In this document: positions 13,401 through 14,437 of the stretch, piece by piece
Layout of the letters: every line of letters starts with the position of its first letter
Position numbering within the stretch: the stretch's first letter is position 1
Assembly (NCBI GenBank): GCA_021604885.1
Contig: BQJV01000030.1
Coordinates: 1 to 14,437, forward strand
Source: Acidimicrobiales bacterium
GTDB taxonomy: Bacteria > Actinomycetota > Acidimicrobiia > Acidimicrobiales > Aldehydirespiratoraceae
Length of the DNA: 14,437 nt
Direction: 5' to 3'
Program-made: the position numbers and the translations under genes
Notes under the pieces: generated by a model
Seen by the model: the letters and a program-made list of their open reading frames with translations, nothing else
What the model was told of the DNA's origin: nothing
The model's database searches: none

Positions 13401-14437
13401 ATGCCTCTCAGCCCCGGTGACGACTTCCTGCTCCACCAGTTCCCCGAACCGGTCGACACGGTCTACACGGGCGATCGCCACTTCTACGATCGCTACTACT
13501 TCAACATGCACGGGTCGGACGACTCGCTGTTCATGGTGTTCGGGATGGGCCAGTACCCGAACATGGGGGTGACGGACGCCTTCGTGACGGTCGCCCACGG
13601 CGATCACCAGGTGACGGTGCGAGCGAGCCGCGAGCTGGGGTCGGACCGTCTGGACACCACCGTCGGTCCGCTGAAGGTCGAGGTCGTCGAAGGACTCCGT
13701 GAGCTGCGGTTGACCTGCGACGAGAACGAGTGGGGTCTGTCGTGTGACCTCACGTTCCGAGCGACCACCGAGGCGCTCGCGGAGCCGAAGTCGTACAGCC
13801 ATGTGCAGCAGCGCCAGACGCAGAACACCTACCGCCTCGCCCACGTCGGCAGCTACGAGGGGTGGCTCGAGATCGACGGTGTCCGCTACGACGTGACCCC
13901 CGATCGTTGGCTCGGTGCTCGCGATCACAGCTGGGGTGTGCGCCACGGAATCGGCGACCCGGAACCGAAGGGCATCGGCGCCAAGATCCATCCCGACATG
14001 AACATGGGGTTCTTCCACAACTGGCTGCCGATCCAGTTCGACGACCACATGGTCAAGATCACCATCGACAACGACCATGCCGGCCGACGGATCCTGGAGG
14101 AGGCCGTCAAGCTCTACAACCTCGGCGACGACCGCCCGCCCGAGCATCTCGGCCGGCCCGAGATCGACATCACGTACTTCCCCGGCACCCGCGAGATCGA
14201 GACCGCGGAGATCTGGTTCAGCGGTGACGGCGCGTCCGATCTACGCATCACCACCACGCCGCTGACGACCGTCTACCTCAAGGCAGGGTCGGGCTACATG
14301 CACGACGGCTACTGGGGGCACGGCGTCTGGCAGGGCGACGAACTCAAGGTCGAGGGCGTCGACACGCCGATCGGCGAACCGACGGAGCGCCTCGACATTT
14401 CCTTCCTCAACGAGACCCTCTGTCGCCACGAGACGAA
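13401..14437 (+). CDS. Conserved hypothetical protein with RDHSWG motif (partial, 3' end missing)
   Basis: The frame is open from the ATG at 13401 to the end of the window, 345 complete codons without a stop. The protein is soluble with no signal peptide. It is rich in aromatic residues and alternating beta-type patterns, and carries RDHSWGVR (R174, D175, H176, S177, W178, G179) in the middle. From memory, this motif recalls the CrtC/AttH-like double-lipocalin superfamily and related DUF proteins, which include carotenoid hydratases and many uncharacterised actinobacterial members. I place it there only tentatively and cannot name a substrate. The C-terminal part (GSGYMHDGYWGHGVW) again looks like beta-barrel sequence. 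Proteins of this type are about 340-380 aa, so probably only a short C-terminus is missing. Expression is likely shaped by the inverted repeat directly upstream. Confidence 0.7.
   Translation, partial: MPLSPGDDFLLHQFPEPVDTVYTGDRHFYDRYYFNMHGSDDSLFMVFGMGQYPNMGVTDAFVTVAHGDHQVTVRASRELGSDRLDTTVGPLKVEVVEGLRELRLTCDENEWGLSCDLTFRATTEALAEPKSYSHVQQRQTQNTYRLAHVGSYEGWLEIDGVRYDVTPDRWLGARDHSWGVRHGIGDPEPKGIGAKIHPDMNMGFFHNWLPIQFDDHMVKITIDNDHAGRRILEEAVKLYNLGDDRPPEHLGRPEIDITYFPGTREIETAEIWFSGDGASDLRITTTPLTTVYLKAGSGYMHDGYWGHGVWQGDELKVEGVDTPIGEPTERLDISFLNETLCRHET

Overview
This is a GC-rich, densely packed bacterial chromosome segment. The protein sequences suggest an actinobacterium, probably of the Acidimicrobiia (Ilumatobacter-like) type. 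The reasons are the GC-rich codon use, the nuo gene order, GTG starts, a secreted peptidase with SLH-like repeats, and a dispersed repeat with the core GGGGTCAGACACCTGTCC. The taxonomic assignment is inference.

Region 1 (1-10371) is the distal part of a respiratory complex I operon: nuoG (5' end outside the window), nuoH, I, J, K, L, M and N, all on the plus strand. The genes overlap or nearly touch. G/H share ATGA, H/I overlap by 8 bp, I/J share GTGA, J/K, L/M and M/N are joined by TGATG, and K/L are 4 bp apart, so translational coupling is likely. NuoH, J, K, L, M and N make the membrane proton-pumping arm. NuoI and NuoG carry or support the iron-sulfur chain of the peripheral arm. Key charged residues of the antiporter-like subunits are in place. 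Two subunits are unusual. NuoL has about 150 extra residues, mostly an Ala/Glu/Lys-rich predicted coiled coil, between two membrane helices. The last ~25 residues of NuoJ are encoded by a copy of the dispersed repeat.

Region 2 (10375-12037) continues on the same strand. A 156-aa predicted membrane protein begins 3 bp after nuoN. A secreted M15/VanY-like peptidase with C-terminal SLH-like repeats overlaps it by 8 bp. The peptidase has Glu where the third zinc-binding His is expected.

Region 3 (12038-12159) is the gap between two convergent genes and holds the second copy of the repeat, in inverted orientation to the copy in nuoJ. Each copy is a pair of inverted REP-like units (REPIN-like).

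Region 4 (12160-14437) holds a minus-strand, membrane-anchored protein with a PKD-like WGDGT motif, a divergent 120-aa protein of unknown function, and the nearly complete start of a protein with an RDHSWG motif that runs off the window. A strong nested inverted repeat directly abuts the ATG of that last gene.

I see no rRNA, tRNA, CRISPR array, transposase gene or replication origin. No gene-free stretch exceeds 300 bases; the longest is the 122-bp gap that holds the repeat.
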